NCBI GenBank assembly: GCA_016648135.1 | Contig: JADDOH010023089.1 | Span: forward strand, 1 to 64,000 | Source: Agrypnia vestita | Lineage: Eukaryota > Arthropoda > Insecta > Trichoptera > Phryganeidae | Direction: 5' to 3' | Length of the DNA stretch: 64,000 nucleotides | Part shown: positions 38,301 to 44,377 of the stretch, piece after piece | Numbering within the stretch: position 1 is the first letter of the stretch | Layout: each line of letters opens with the position of its first letter | Position numbers and translations under genes: made by a program | Notes under the pieces: generated by a model | Databases searched by the model: none | Seen by the model: only the letters and a program-made list of their open reading frames with translations | What the model was told of the DNA's origin: nothing

Positions 38301-41300
38301 CGAGTACGAGTTCCACCGTGGCACCAGTGCTGCAGAAACGGCTCGAAGGATTAATGATGTGTATGGCGACGGTGCCGCAAAAGAAAACACGGTGCGTTTT
38401 TGGTTCCAACGTTTTCGTTCTGGAAATTTCGACCTGCAGAACAAGCCCCGTGGACGGCCGGAGACCAAAGTTGATAATGAAGAATTGAAGGCTATTGTGG
38501 AAGCGGATCCATCGCAAACCACATCCGAGTTAGCTGCAGGCTGCGGTGTTAGTGATAAAACTGTTTTAATCCACTTGAAGCAAATTGGTAAGGTGAAAAA
38601 GCTTGAAAGGTGGGTACCTCACGAATTGAGTGAAGCAAATCAACAAACGCGCGTTGACTGCTGCGTTGCATTACTCAACCGGCACAATAATGAAGGGATT
38701 TTAAATCTTAAATCTGGCCAGACGATTACGGCAGATGTCTATTGTCAGCAACTGCAAACCATGATGGAAAAGAAAGCTGCTAAACAACCGAGGCTGGTTA
38801 ATCGCTCTAGGCCACTGCTGCTTCATGATAACGCTAGACCACACACTGCACAACAGACGGCTACCAAATTAGAGGAGCTTCAATTGGAATGTCTAAGACA
38901 TCCACCGTACTCTCCGGACCTTGCCCCAACAGATTACCATTTTTTTCGAAATTTGGATAACTTCTTGCAAAGGAAAAAATTCAACTCCGATGGGGCAGTA
39001 CAAACCGCCTTCAAAGATTTTATTGATTCCCGTCCGAATGGTTTTTTTAGTAAAGGGATCGATGAACTACCTATGAGATGGCAAAAGTGCATAGATAGCA
39101 ATGGTACATACTTTGATTAAATAAAACTATTATAATAAAAAAAAAATCGGCTTTATGTTCCTCCCATACTAAACGCCAATTTCATATGTAAGGACCTAAT
39201 ATTTAAAAATGATACGGAGATATAAATGTTAACATTTATACAAAAAAATACAACTCATTTCTAATACGTGTTGGACAATGGAAAACGAACTTGCAAATTG
39301 TTTGGACCAGCCTAGAGACCGAAAGATTGAGGTTTTGTTCCTGGAATCCCAGCAAGTTAATACACATACACTAGTTTTCGTAGCAGTATGAATAAGTTAT
39401 TTAAAATAATCGGATACCGTTTTCAAATCATCCCAGAATTTATCAAAATTTCAAAGAAATAGTCATTTAAAATATTTTTTACACGCTTTTATGTAGCTTC
39501 ACTTTTCTCACGGTCAGTCACAAGATTTTGTAATAAATATTTGACCCCACTCCCTGACCAATAATGGCAACAGTTGCTCTGAAACGTGGCAGAGAGGCGA
39601 CGACAATACAATAATCATTCATTCATATTACAAAATCAGTTTATTTATTCATTCAATGAATATGCAAGGTTATTTGGAAAACATTAATAAACTCGCAGGA
39701 CTATATTCCTGCAGTGATTATGAGTCGAAAATATTCAAGCTCTCATGATCTAATTACAATAGTTATGGGGATATACGACATCAAATTTTGCATTTTTTTC
39801 AATATTTCAGACTTATTTTTTGTAAATCGTTGGACTGTCATTACAGTTACTTATATCGATTACCTACGAAAAATTCATTCGTTTCAATACAAGTTAAATA
39901 AAATGATAAAAACCCTGAAAAATTTACAATCGGAAAACATTCCAATTGGAATTCGAAGGGTTTTATTATTTAATTTGACTTGTATTAAAGGGAATGAATT
40001 TTTCATATTCGATACAAGTTACTGTAATGATAGTCCAACGTTTTACAAAAAGTAAGTCAGAAATATTTAAAAAAAAAACGCAAACTTTGATGTCGCATAT
40101 CTCCATAACTATTGATATTAGGTTATGATAAGCTTGAACATTTTCGACTCAGAATCAAGGCAGGAATATAGTCCTGCGAGTTTATTAATGTTTTCAAAAT
40201 AACCCTGTTTAATGTTATTTTATCGGACAATTTGCATTGCAATTTGTACTGTGACATCTGTCGGTTTGTATTATTATAAAAGTGACTTTTGAGTTTTGAG
40301 GTTAATGACATTCGGAAAAGAAGTATGTTTTTGAAGCAATTCGAATTGATTACAAGATTTAATGTGACGAAGAATGAAATGTAGAAAATAATATTAGGTA
40401 TATTAAGAAAAACGCATTTATAAAAAAATACTAAAAAGACGAAAATATTTTTTATCAGCCACAGTTTTTTATGATATTATTTAACATTTAAACTAATTAA
40501 TTTTTCAAGAACCGAGGTCGACATTGATAAATAAGAAATAATATTTTATATAATTATGCAGCCAACAACAAGCAAAGAAATACATTTATTTCCAAAGCTT
40601 GCGGCTGTGAAAAATCATAATAATTGTTTTAATTCACTAATACAATTCATAATAATATTTGTAAGAAAAACATGTGGAAAAATATTAAACATGCAGACTA
40701 AACGAGAGACAATCAGTATAAATCTATAAATTAAACCGATTATATTTAAAAAAAATATATGTTGTACCTAGTCTTCTTTAAATAAATAACGTCAAATATT
40801 TCCGAAAAATTATTTATCATTAGGTAGGCATTTCAAAAACATTTTTGGCTATGTTAGAATCATCAAAGATGAATTATGCTTTGTACCTATCTTGTACAAA
40901 GTTTCAGATTTTTCTGGGTGAAAACCGGAAAGTAGTATTTTTAGCGAAATTTCGATAGATAGAAAGATACCTGTTGCGGAAATAAAAATAAAATTGAACA
41001 TTAGGTACTGAAATCTTCAGAAATAATAAATATTATTATATCTATACTAAGAATCCCGTTCCCAGATCAAAAATACAAGTGAGAAATGTCTGCAAGTAAC
41101 AATCAGATTCCAAGCAAATGAAATTTTAAACAAAAGAAAATAGAAAATTGTTGTTGATATAAAATAAAAAGTAACTGAACCTGTTAATTCGATGGTCCCT
41201 AAAAGCCATTTACAAACGAGAGTACTTGTCCGCTTTTAGGTCAGTTTTTTCTCTGAAAAAAGTAAAAAGAATTGTTTTGTTTTGTGGAGAAGAGTATTTT

Positions 41301-43595
41301 CTATGTATTGGTACAAAAATGTATTTGTGGTAGTAGAAATCCGAGTTTACGTAGGGACCGCCGAATTGTCTAACCTCTAACAAAATGGAATCAATATAAG
41401 CAAAGTGTAAACTGGAGACACTGAAGAATGTAAATACTTATTTAAGAAGCAATCTATTATCGCAATTTTTGAAAAATCTTCAAAAAGTGCTCCAGATGTA
41501 TTTACCAAGGGTGTGCAGTGGGAACATCGCAGCATGACTTTACGTAACCAATTATTTGGAAAAAATTTGGAATACAACATATATTTCGTAATATTTCTAT
41601 CACAATTGTTATCATAGTATTCATATTTTGATATATCATAAAAATCTGTAGCATAAATATTTGATTTCTATTTTTTTTCCCTTATATACCTACGTTTACA
41701 AAAAAGTCATGCTTCAATGTTCCCACTGCACGCGCCTGGTATTTACCCATAGTGTTTAGGTCGAGTATACAGGGTGTCTCGTATCTCGACGTCAAGCCGA
41801 AATCGGGTGATAGTCATAGGTAATAGTTATCAGAAAAATATTTTTAAAAATCTAGGTCATGTGTTTTAAAAATTACAAGTATTTAAAAAAAATCAAAAAA
41901 ATCTACACCCTGTGGGTCTTTTCACTCCTGTTGCTACAAATCTTTATTTTTCTTCATTTTTTTATTATTATGTAATCCTGAATCAATGCTTCTGTAAACT
42001 TTTGTCCAAAATTCAAAGCCAACTGTTCCAGCTTGGAAGAAAATGTCACTTTTTAACCAAAAAATCAATACTTTGCCCAGTTTTAACTGACTGTTTTTTT
42101 ATATTTTTTAAAATATTTTTCTGATAACTATTATCACTCGATTTCGGCTTGACGTCAAAAAAAAAACGTCCCGTTGTATACGGGACACCCTGTATACAAA
42201 CTAACTCTAAGGTTTAGGTACTATAGGGTTGTTTTTAACATGTGTACATATTGAACAATTCTGAAAAGAAAACTTATAGGTATATTTAGAGTATTTTAGT
42301 ATGTAACGTACCTACATATATGCTGTATCAAATCTTTCGTCAGATTGTACGTCCGCATCACATCCGTCATCAGCCTGCACGTCGTCAACATTGTTCTAAC
42401 ACGTCATATCTATGTATATCTACTTACTCTTACATCTATGTGCTACCCTGCATTCATGCACAGATACAAGGTATAAAGTAATAATATATTTTTTCAATTT
42501 ATTTTAAATTGACAAAATTGATCATGTCTGGAAGTCAATGCGATTGTATTACTGGTCAGATGCTACGAGAGCATTTTGCCATCGCGTATTCAATTTGTTA
42601 ACATTTTATAAATTATAAAAATCAATACAATACAAAAGTTTTTTTTAATTTTTCGTAATTAATATTATAATTAAAATAACCCCCCATAATTATCTTTAAA
42701 AAAGACGTCTCCTCTATTTAGGCCCAGCTTTATTTCAAAATTAAAATTGGTGATCTTCCCCGAATTCCAAATAAAAAAAAATAATCTTTTGGGTGTCCGG
42801 CATTTAGTTGCGGGCAAACTTCTAACCAAAATATGAAATATGTATTGAATGATAAATGTAATTTTGACAGATGTATAATACTCTATTTTAAAAACAAACC
42901 GCCTGTATATTTAAATACCCCGTTTTCGTACAGATTTTGAAAATAAAATTCGCAAAAATACAAAAAATATTAATACTGTGTCTACTACTAAAAAATTGAC
43001 GATTTTTATTTTCCCACCCTACCCCCTTAAAAATGTCTGGGTTTCTTCCCTGCCCATTAACTACCCTTATTTCACCCGTACCCCAGAGTGAACTTGATGA
43101 ATATACCTATTTCGAATCATAAATAATGAACCCTGATGAATATACCTATTTCGAATCATAAATAATGAACCCTGATGAGTATACCTATTTCGAATCATAA
43201 ATAATGAACCCTGATGAATATACCTATTTCGAATCATAAATAATGAACCCTGATGAATATACCTATTTCGAATCATAAATAATGAACCCTGATGAATATA
43301 CCTATTTCGAATCATAAATAATGAACCCTGGTGTTTCATTAACCGTTCTAAAATGTAATATCATTTATCGGAAATAACACACTCTTGGAACCTATGATTA
43401 ATCTAATTCGATACTTTTAGTTCTTATCACAACACACGTTTCGTTTCTAGATTGTCCACCATTATTTAAGCACAGTCTTAATTTTCAATTATTTCCACAT
43501 AACATGCACACTCAATCTCATGAAAATGCGCTAAAAGTCGTACCGTAAAGAAATCGAACAACAAATGCCACGCGGTTATCCCAACTGTAAGCCAT
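17232..43595 (-). CDS. sarcoplasmic calcium-binding protein gene (whole CDS span, four exons)
   Basis: Four - strand exons (43595-43544, 23407-23241, 18438-18205, 17369-17232; 52+167+234+138 nt) join in frame to a 196-aa protein, close to the roughly 193 aa usual for arthropod SCPs. It starts MAYSWDNRV, the typical arthropod SCP N-terminus, and ends YLFGPLELVDYGC. SCPs are cytosolic EF-hand Ca2+/Mg2+ buffers of muscle, comparable to parvalbumin. Loop 1 (residues 18-29, DIDNNGHLDAHD), loop 2 (70-81, DFDKDGKITVEE) and loop 3 (114-125, DLNQDGVLDIDE) keep acidic ligands at positions 1, 3, 5/9 and 12. The fourth EF-hand is degenerate, as is common in this family. Intron 1 is about 20 kb. Mlf diverges from it upstream and NPC1 converges downstream. 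Confidence 0.92.
17420..17541. repeat. tandem duplication of about 62 bp in SCP intron 3
   Basis: Two adjacent copies share AATATAATTTTTGAAGTACT and ATATTCAATTAAATAAGTT with few differences. Confidence 0.75.
17583..18101. mobile_element. Tc1/mariner-type MITE in SCP intron 3
   Basis: The left end TACAATCAGTTCTCGACTTA and the complemented right end TACAGTCAGTTCTCGACTTA are inverted repeats that continue through CGAC, with TA at the borders. The roughly 520-bp interior shows no transposase I can recognise. It is placed between SCP exons 3 and 4. Confidence 0.8.
18205..18438 (-). CDS. SCP exon 3 (EF-hands 2 and 3)
   Basis: A TTTTTCAG acceptor starts the exon at DGKITVEEFK, completing EF loop 2. 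It includes RLIDLNQDGVLDIDEF (EF loop 3) and ends ...AYYNLLN after 78 codons. The only phase-0 donor that keeps the last exon in frame is AAT|GCAAGT, a GC-type donor. The nearby GT four bases on leaves the wrong phase and would hit a stop codon in exon 4. Confidence 0.9.
18540..18650. repeat. GTCT-rich repeat tail, shared with 44163-44290
   Basis: The sequence CCCAATTACAATACTTTCG is followed by GTCTGTCTGTCTG. A second copy at 44168 reads CCCAATTACAATAATTTAG followed by longer GTCC/GTCT runs. The shared flank shows these are two copies of one dispersed repeat, not independent microsatellites. Confidence 0.65.
18958..19120 (+). repeat. tRNA-derived SINE, copy with damaged box B
   Basis: It begins GAGTAGCTTATTGGTCTTGTGG, cited here only for its A-box-like core TTGGTCTTGTGG, and continues with GACCAGCAAGTTAGT and ATAGCACAAGC. 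The same order is seen at 50914-51100. The B-box region present in the other copy (GGGTTCAAACC) is lost here. It is non-coding and inside SCP intron 2. Confidence 0.75.
19986..20121. mobile_element. Harbinger-type MITE, diverged copy
   Basis: Ends GGGCCAGTTGCATC and GATGAAGCCGTCCC (imperfect inverted repeats), with TTA on both sides (19983-19985, 20122-20124). The interior TTTAAAGTATAGATTT is shared with MITEs at 26823 and 48657. A 3-bp TTA/TAA duplication is typical of PIF/Harbinger. Confidence 0.7.
20689..22793 (+). mobile_element. R1-like LINE, 5'-truncated, with 15-bp target duplication and a nested element
   Basis: The insertion is bounded by AGACCTCTAATAACA at 20674-20688 and 22794-22808, a 15-bp direct repeat expected of target-primed LINE insertion. 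From 20704 to 21213 the + strand is open and encodes a LINE ORF2 C-terminus: LNHYTVKLLSGHGEFKSKLF then a cysteine/histidine cluster ending TPEHILWEC. This LL(T/S)GHG...WEC arrangement is typical of R1/Jockey-type ORF2 ends. The 3' UTR is split by a hAT-like element (21525-22581). It inserted into an older repeat that has another copy at 24960-25270. Confidence 0.8.
21525..22581. mobile_element. hAT-like element nested in the LINE 3' UTR
   Basis: Ends TAGGAATGGG and CCCATCCCTA are inverted repeats, flanked by the perfect 8-bp duplication GTACCTAT at 21517-21524 and 22582-22589. The 1.06-kb interior has CG-rich sub-terminal runs full of GTCGAC-type motifs (for example CAACTAGTTGACGCGTCAAC near 21599) and an AT-rich middle with no transposase frame. 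It is likely a non-autonomous derivative. Confidence 0.85.
23241..23407 (-). CDS. SCP exon 2 (EF-hand 1 and linker)
   Basis: The acceptor reads TATTTAAG and the donor is GTCGAC following AAG. The exon encodes residues 18-73, from DIDNNGHLDAHDFECLAVRI to EIAEIADFDK. It is GC-rich relative to its surroundings. The donor falls inside EF loop 2 (DFDK|DGK). Confidence 0.93.
23477..23663. mobile_element. GC-rich MITE with AGGCCGGCGCCACACT ends
   Basis: AGGCCGGCGCCACACT on the left pairs with AGTGTGGCGCCGGCCT on the right (16 bp perfect). The flanks TAGTCAT and TAGACTAT are similar but not identical, so the target duplication is unclear. The element is 187 bp, located about 70 bp upstream of SCP exon 2. 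Confidence 0.75.
23918..24090. repeat. fold-back MITE copy (related to 35333-35590)
   Basis: It contains GGTATAAAAGCAAAGCCAGC, AATATCCAAAAAAATT and CTGAATTCGAGATTTT, followed by a partial inverted copy (TAGAATTCAGTACATAG). The same blocks occur at 35333-35590 and in part at 37290-37460. Confidence 0.6.
25440..25605 (-). repeat. tRNA-derived SINE, - strand
   Basis: On the - strand it reads CATAGTCCAGTGGCCGGCCA (A-box-like) and, about 40 bases on, CCGGGTTCGATTCGCGG (B-box). It ends with GGGCCTTCAGGCCC-type sequence. A diverged relative lies on the - strand at 53530-53700. Confidence 0.65.
25765..26105 (-). pseudogene. two-exon remnant of a Harbinger accessory-type ORF
   Basis: Exon at about 26105-26060 encodes VDSRENTVKYARK and ends at a GTAAG donor. 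Exon 25937-25765 follows a TTTGCAG acceptor and encodes PTTPSDIQNKLYVVQLDIFK then a charged helical end (EIHEVVLERHKAQRD) and a stop at 25767-25765. One extra A in a run just after the acceptor breaks the frame, so it is probably a pseudogene. The polar coiled-coil C-terminus is of the kind seen in Myb/SANT-like proteins of Harbinger elements; that identification is inference, without the SANT domain itself visible. Confidence 0.5.
26553..26594. repeat. perfect 16-bp stem-loop
   Basis: GTTTACAATAAGCACT (26553-26568) is followed by a 10-nt loop and its exact complement AGTGCTTATTGTAAAC (26579-26594). It lies between the Harbinger copy and a LINE tail. Confidence 0.9.
26640..27065 (+). pseudogene. 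LINE 3'-end remnant interrupted by a MITE
   Basis: On the + strand, fragments such as GRLRWLGHVER-like sequence (around 26675-26710, with frameshifts) and, after the MITE at 26823-26967, NDTELERADARSRAVKEDS resemble the basic C-terminal tail of insect non-LTR retrotransposons. Several stops and shifts are present. The MITE inserted cleanly between the two halves. Confidence 0.5.
26823..26967. mobile_element. Harbinger-type MITE, well preserved
   Basis: 145 bp; ends GGCCCGGTTGTTTCAAGTTG and, complemented, GGGCCGGTTGTTTCAAGTTG, with TTA on each side (26820-26822 and 26968-26970). The interior holds TTTAAAGCATAGATTTTT and an inverted counterpart. Confidence 0.9.
27229..28520 (-). pseudogene. 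RTE-like LINE reverse transcriptase remnant
   Basis: Reading on the - strand from about 28520: DQFGFRRGMGTREAILSLRV, then TYITFVDIEKAFDKV (palm), then MRQGCFLSPVLFN, then MIRFAGDIALIAES (the active-site box), later AKEFVYLGSKI and finally KRRAKWMGHILRHENLLINI near 27510. This order is that of a non-LTR retrotransposon reverse transcriptase and its C-terminal tail. The box that should read F-A-D-D reads FAGD, so a catalytic aspartate is lost, and frameshifts split the frame. It is dead. It lies in SCP intron 1 on the same strand as the gene. Confidence 0.8.
27561..27605. repeat. perfect 20-bp stem with 5-nt loop inside the LINE remnant
   Basis: CAGCAGGATCGATGAAACCA (27561-27580), loop AGCAC, then its exact complement (27586-27605). 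It interrupts the LINE tail coding just upstream of RAKWMGHILRH, so it probably arose by snap-back synthesis within the dead copy. Confidence 0.95.
28560..29400. other. SCP intron 1 DNA, nothing recognised
   Basis: AT-rich intronic sequence with no coding signal or definable repeat ends. Confidence 0.6.
29411..29875 (-). repeat. LTR-like block with promoter features (candidate solo or partial LTR)
   Basis: On the - strand it would start TGTCACGAGAGTC (29875) and end GTTTCCCACA (29411), a TGT...ACA pair expected of an LTR. Inside are TATAAAAGGCGAGCGGGCGC (complement near 29710-29730), then AATAAA-type signals (near 29615 and 29450). Just beyond the end comes ATTCCATGGTGACAGGATC, which could be a primer-binding region. 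No second LTR and no gag/pol frame are seen, so this is a candidate only. Confidence 0.4.
29880..31500. other. SCP intron 1 DNA, nothing recognised
   Basis: About 1.6 kb, AT-rich. I see no coding signal and no repeat with clear ends. Confidence 0.55.
31528..31690 (-). other. cysteine-rich open stretch, unidentified
   Basis: On the - strand the frame reads WKPPNCDQSVGRVTFAHCRA then CRQPCQDFDINPPSERIVSD, followed by a stop after RCTQ. Its base composition is more balanced than its surroundings and five of the residues are cysteines, so it could be a transposon protein fragment. I do not recognise the family and cannot exclude chance. Confidence 0.25.
31750..32052 (-). repeat. inverted single copy of the 44615-46870 tandem repeat family
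   Basis: In complement this matches the array units: ACTCCCTTTCTGTTAACTCG, then CCCTTTTCCCGTGATC, then GAGCTGAAACTTTG and ending with GGAGTATAATAAAAACTTGG. It shows that the array unit also exists as a dispersed single copy. Confidence 0.8.
32090..32410. repeat. diverged fold-back element copy
   Basis: It shares ACGGAGATAAG and TTTCAATATTATTGGC on one arm and AATAAGTCAGAAATATTGAA plus CTTATCTCCGTA on the other, the same palindromic layout as 4471-5013 but with about 320 bp left. Confidence 0.6.
32479..32621. mobile_element. 143-bp Tc1/mariner-type MITE, copy A
   Basis: Ends CAGTTGCCGGCAAACTTCTT and, complemented, CAGTAGCCGGCAAACATCTT, with TA at both borders. The interior contains GGTCTCTTTGGTGGAATGG. 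An inverted second copy is at 35110-35236. Confidence 0.85.
33556..33740. repeat. fold-back element fragment (central part)
   Basis: The palindromic centre is present with arms CATTACAGTAACTAATATCG and its partner near 33725-33740. Outer arm portions are absent. Confidence 0.6.
34039..34211 (-). pseudogene. coding-like terminal exon, unidentified (probable transposon gene)
   Basis: After an AATACAG acceptor the - strand is open for 57 codons to TAA at 34041-34039, reading PTCTPIDFKSVAKVLEDDS, then LDSIQVNPSFRSLRHAEEIY and ending NRGFVGY. The codon pattern and charged helical character look genuinely coding. I do not recognise the family. A divergent coding-like stretch on the other strand begins 28 bp away, so both may belong to one rearranged element. 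Confidence 0.45.
34240..34500 (+). pseudogene. coding-like exon with one frameshift, unidentified (probable transposon gene)
   Basis: After a TATTTTCCAG acceptor the + strand reads LGLPRKKLFGVWLKERDFSK. It then shifts frame at a run of seven A (about 34307) and continues AVLRAINTTKYNKKTLLNFC, GQIRRKWINCGRHKDKF and IKYKVWLGG. The sequence is basic and tryptophan-containing, compatible with a DNA-binding transposon protein. The frame break is a single extra base. The family is unknown to me. Confidence 0.45.
34589..34823. mobile_element. hAT-type MITE, diverged copy
   Basis: GGGGCGTGCAGTGAGAAC on the left and GTTCTCACTACGCGTCCC on the right are inverted, and the interior (CGTAATATTCCTATCACAAT) matches the MITEs at 4231 and 41506. 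Target duplication not clear. Confidence 0.65.
34839..34975. repeat. fold-back element, single-arm fragment
   Basis: It carries AATAAGTCAGAAATATTG, CATATCTCCATAACTATTGA and ACATTTTCGACTCATTATCA, one arm of the family at 4471-5013. Confidence 0.7.
35110..35236. mobile_element. 127-bp Tc1/mariner-type MITE, copy B (inverted relative to copy A)
   Basis: Left CAGTAGAAGGCAAACATCTT and complemented right CAGTTGCCGGCAAACTTCTT, flanked by TA. The neighbouring GTTCAAATCTTTAATAAAG sequence is also shared (inverted) with the flank near 32417, so copies A and B may have moved or duplicated with some surrounding DNA. Confidence 0.8.
35333..35590. mobile_element. fold-back MITE with AAAGGCAGAAATATCC arms
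   Basis: The left arm has AGCAAAGGCAGAAATATCC, GGATTACAATTTAAAATAC and CTGAATTCTAGATTTT. The right arm carries the complements (CTCGAATTCAGTAGG, GGTAATCCTTGATGACT, GGATATTGCTGCCTTTGCTT). It is related to 23918-24090. Confidence 0.75.
35676..35876. mobile_element. MITE with repeated AATAAGCATG motifs (family of 49882-50815)
   Basis: Left AGGTAACAGATACACGTGCT and complemented right AGCTACAGATACACATGCTT form the inverted ends. TTAA lies on both outer sides (near 35672 and 35871), which would fit a TTAA-target element such as piggyBac-type MITEs. Interior contains GCCACTAATAAGCAAGGCCT. Confidence 0.7.
35982..36028. mobile_element. truncated Harbinger-type MITE end
   Basis: TTA then GGCCCCGTTGTTTCAAGTTG, followed after about 47 bp by CAGCGGTGCTCAACC, a hAT-type end. 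The right part of the MITE is not found, so it was probably disrupted by that insertion. Confidence 0.6.
36029..36475. mobile_element. hAT-like element, left end only
   Basis: CAGCGGTGCTCAACC followed by TTCGGGCCACATACATATG and GCGGGCCGCAAC is a typical hAT left terminus. No matching right terminus is visible, so the extent is a guess. Confidence 0.4.
36477..37157. mobile_element. MITE-like element with GGCCGGCCGCAC ends and TACG-rich arms
   Basis: Left GGCCGGCCGCACTTTGGAT and complemented right CGCCGGCCGCACACTGGAT pair well. Both sub-termini are rich in CGTACGTATTCGTACG-like motifs. Roughly 680 bp, no coding capacity recognised. Lies in SCP intron 1. Confidence 0.65.
37158..38083. other. 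SCP intron 1 DNA with fold-back fragments
   Basis: AT-rich. A fragment near 37290-37470 shares TAACATATAAATTTATAGGA and GCCTTTGCTTTTATA with the family at 35333-35590. No coding signal seen. Confidence 0.5.
38084..39199 (+). mobile_element. mariner transposon, internally deleted copy
   Basis: Perfect TA borders (38082-38083, 39200-39201) surround inverted ends starting TTAGGTCCTTACATATGAAA, matched for about 28 bp at the right end. The element is 1116 bp, versus 1283 bp for the sister at 59918-61200. It carries one uninterrupted transposase-like frame. The two copies are nearly identical over the shared parts, indicating recent activity. Confidence 0.95.
38272..39120 (+). CDS. mariner transposase with in-frame loss of the first catalytic region
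   Basis: The frame opens at the second in-frame ATG (38272, MKNLKYRVIYEYEFHRGTSA), chosen because mariner proteins start this way; an upstream ATG at 38206 would add 22 hydrophobic residues. It runs 282 codons to a stop at 39118-39120. The N-terminus keeps the paired helix-turn-helix DNA-binding region (TARRINDVYG; TTSELAAGCGVSDKTV). The C-terminus keeps LLLHDNARPHT and YSPDLAPTDYHFF, with the second and third catalytic aspartates. The block with the first catalytic aspartate (ITCDE in the sister) is missing: 170 nt of the sister, 171 allowing for a base that the sister lost. The protein is therefore predicted to bind DNA but not to cleave it. Confidence 0.9.
   Translation: MKNLKYRVIYEYEFHRGTSAAETARRINDVYGDGAAKENTVRFWFQRFRSGNFDLQNKPRGRPETKVDNEELKAIVEADPSQTTSELAAGCGVSDKTVLIHLKQIGKVKKLERWVPHELSEANQQTRVDCCVALLNRHNNEGILNLKSGQTITADVYCQQLQTMMEKKAAKQPRLVNRSRPLLLHDNARPHTAQQTATKLEELQLECLRHPPYSPDLAPTDYHFFRNLDNFLQRKKFNSDGAVQTAFKDFIDSRPNGFFSKGIDELPMRWQKCIDSNGTYFD
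39663..40209. mobile_element. fold-back element, full-length copy 2
   Basis: 547 bp with TA borders; ends TGCAAGGTTATTTGGAAAAC and, complemented, AACAGGGTTATTTTGAAAAC. Two long arms meet at CGGAAAACATTCCAATTGG near 39940. It is about the same length as 4471-5013 and shares all arm blocks, making the pair the best reference for this family. Confidence 0.85.
40210..41505. other. SCP intron 1 DNA, nothing recognised
   Basis: AT-rich sequence without coding signal or repeat ends I can define. Confidence 0.55.
41506..41738. mobile_element. hAT-type MITE, copy 2 with perfect 8-bp target duplication
   Basis: 233 bp; left CAAGGGTGTGCAGTGGGAAC, complemented right CAGGCGCGTGCAGTGGGAAC, flanked by GTATTTAC at 41498-41505 and 41739-41746. 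Sister of 4231-4459. Confidence 0.92.
41768..42194. mobile_element. Tc1/mariner-type MITE with TACAGGGTGTC ends
   Basis: Left TACAGGGTGTCTCGTATCTC and complemented right TACAGGGTGTCCCGTATACA with TA borders. Both arms continue with GACGTCAAGCCGAAATCG and ATAGTTATCAGAAAAATAT. The centre is non-coding. Confidence 0.85.
43096..43330. repeat. 39-bp minisatellite, six units
   Basis: Six near-identical 39-bp units of the form TGATGAATATACCTATTTCG plus AATCATAAATAATGAACCC. Because the unit is a multiple of three, the - strand shows a repeating 13-residue peptide (IHQGSLFMIRNRY), but there is no other coding support. It lies about 210 bp inside SCP intron 1 from exon 1. Confidence 0.95.
43544..43595 (-). 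CDS. SCP exon 1 (start codon, 17 codons plus 1 nt)
   Basis: On the - strand, ATG at 43595-43593 begins MAYSWDNRVAFVVRFLY and the exon ends with a single G before a GTACG donor. The next exon supplies AT to complete the Asp codon that opens EF loop 1. The MAYSWDNRV...RYMYD pattern is the conserved SCP start, which fixes both the start codon and gene identity. The 5' side is a GC-rich block that fits 5' UTR or promoter. Confidence 0.9.
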
Positions 43596-43870
43596 TTCGC
43601 GCCCTCAAGTGTTCGGAGCCGCGGGTGTGATCTGCACCGGGCGGCGGGCGGAGATTAAATCAGATGCAAGCCGCGGGCCTGAAATAAAGCGGGAAACCGC
43701 ACTGACCCGGATAGCAGCTCTCTGGGACACTGCCACCCGAACGTCCGCCGATACACCTCTTTGTCTACCGATCGTGGGATAATTTAAGAATAATTCGAAA
43801 ACACTTCTGGATGCCAATATCGAATTTGGAGCTTGCATTCCTGGCATACTTCCTGTTACATTTTTGTAGA
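43596..43870 (-). promoter_or_regulatory. GC-rich SCP 5' UTR/promoter-proximal block
   Basis: Immediately upstream of the SCP start codon the sequence is GC- and CpG-rich (for example GGGCGGCGGGCGGAG near 43640) in otherwise AT-rich DNA. It contains TTTATTTCAG on the - strand near 43690-43680, which could be an acceptor for a 5' UTR intron. No clear TATA box is seen. An open frame in this block on the - strand looks incidental. Confidence 0.45.
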
Positions 43871-44377
43871 TTACAACACACGAATGTCAAGCGTTCGGGC
43901 AAGGACGCGATGAAACATGGAGCGTTTCTTATCTATAAATATTTCGCTAGAAGATGACATCTGGTTTAACTGACTTGCCAGCTAGTTTTCTTTATGCTGT
44001 TCGAATTGATACATTCTCTCGCCCGATGCGATTTGCCTCTCCTGTATTCTGTCGCCTGAACCGTGTACCTAGGCACTGAGAATAAATATACGTAATCATG
44101 AAAAACTACTATCGCCGTCAAGTTAATTGTTAAACAGCTGTGCAGTTTGCTATATAAATATATTATGTACATATATCCCAATTACAATAATTTAGTTGTC
44201 TGTCCGTCCATCCGTCCGTCTGTCTGTCTGTCCCCGTATTTATATATTTTTTTAAATTTCCCGGTTTTTTCCGAATTTTTTTTTGTTAAAGTACCGTCAT
44301 TTTTGACGGGTTGCAGATAGTATGTAATAAAAAAATAAAATATAAAAGATTATGTATGTAATAAAAAATACAATATA

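Noticed and set aside
43096..43330. CRISPR-like direct repeats or repeat protein
   Set aside because: The 39-bp units abut without spacers, and the genome is eukaryotic. The repeating peptide has no start context or neighbouring coding sequence, so a minisatellite is the better call.
43605..43847. 80-codon - strand open frame upstream of SCP exon 1
   Set aside because: Lies in the GC-rich 5' block, lacks family resemblance, and does not connect in frame to the SCP start.
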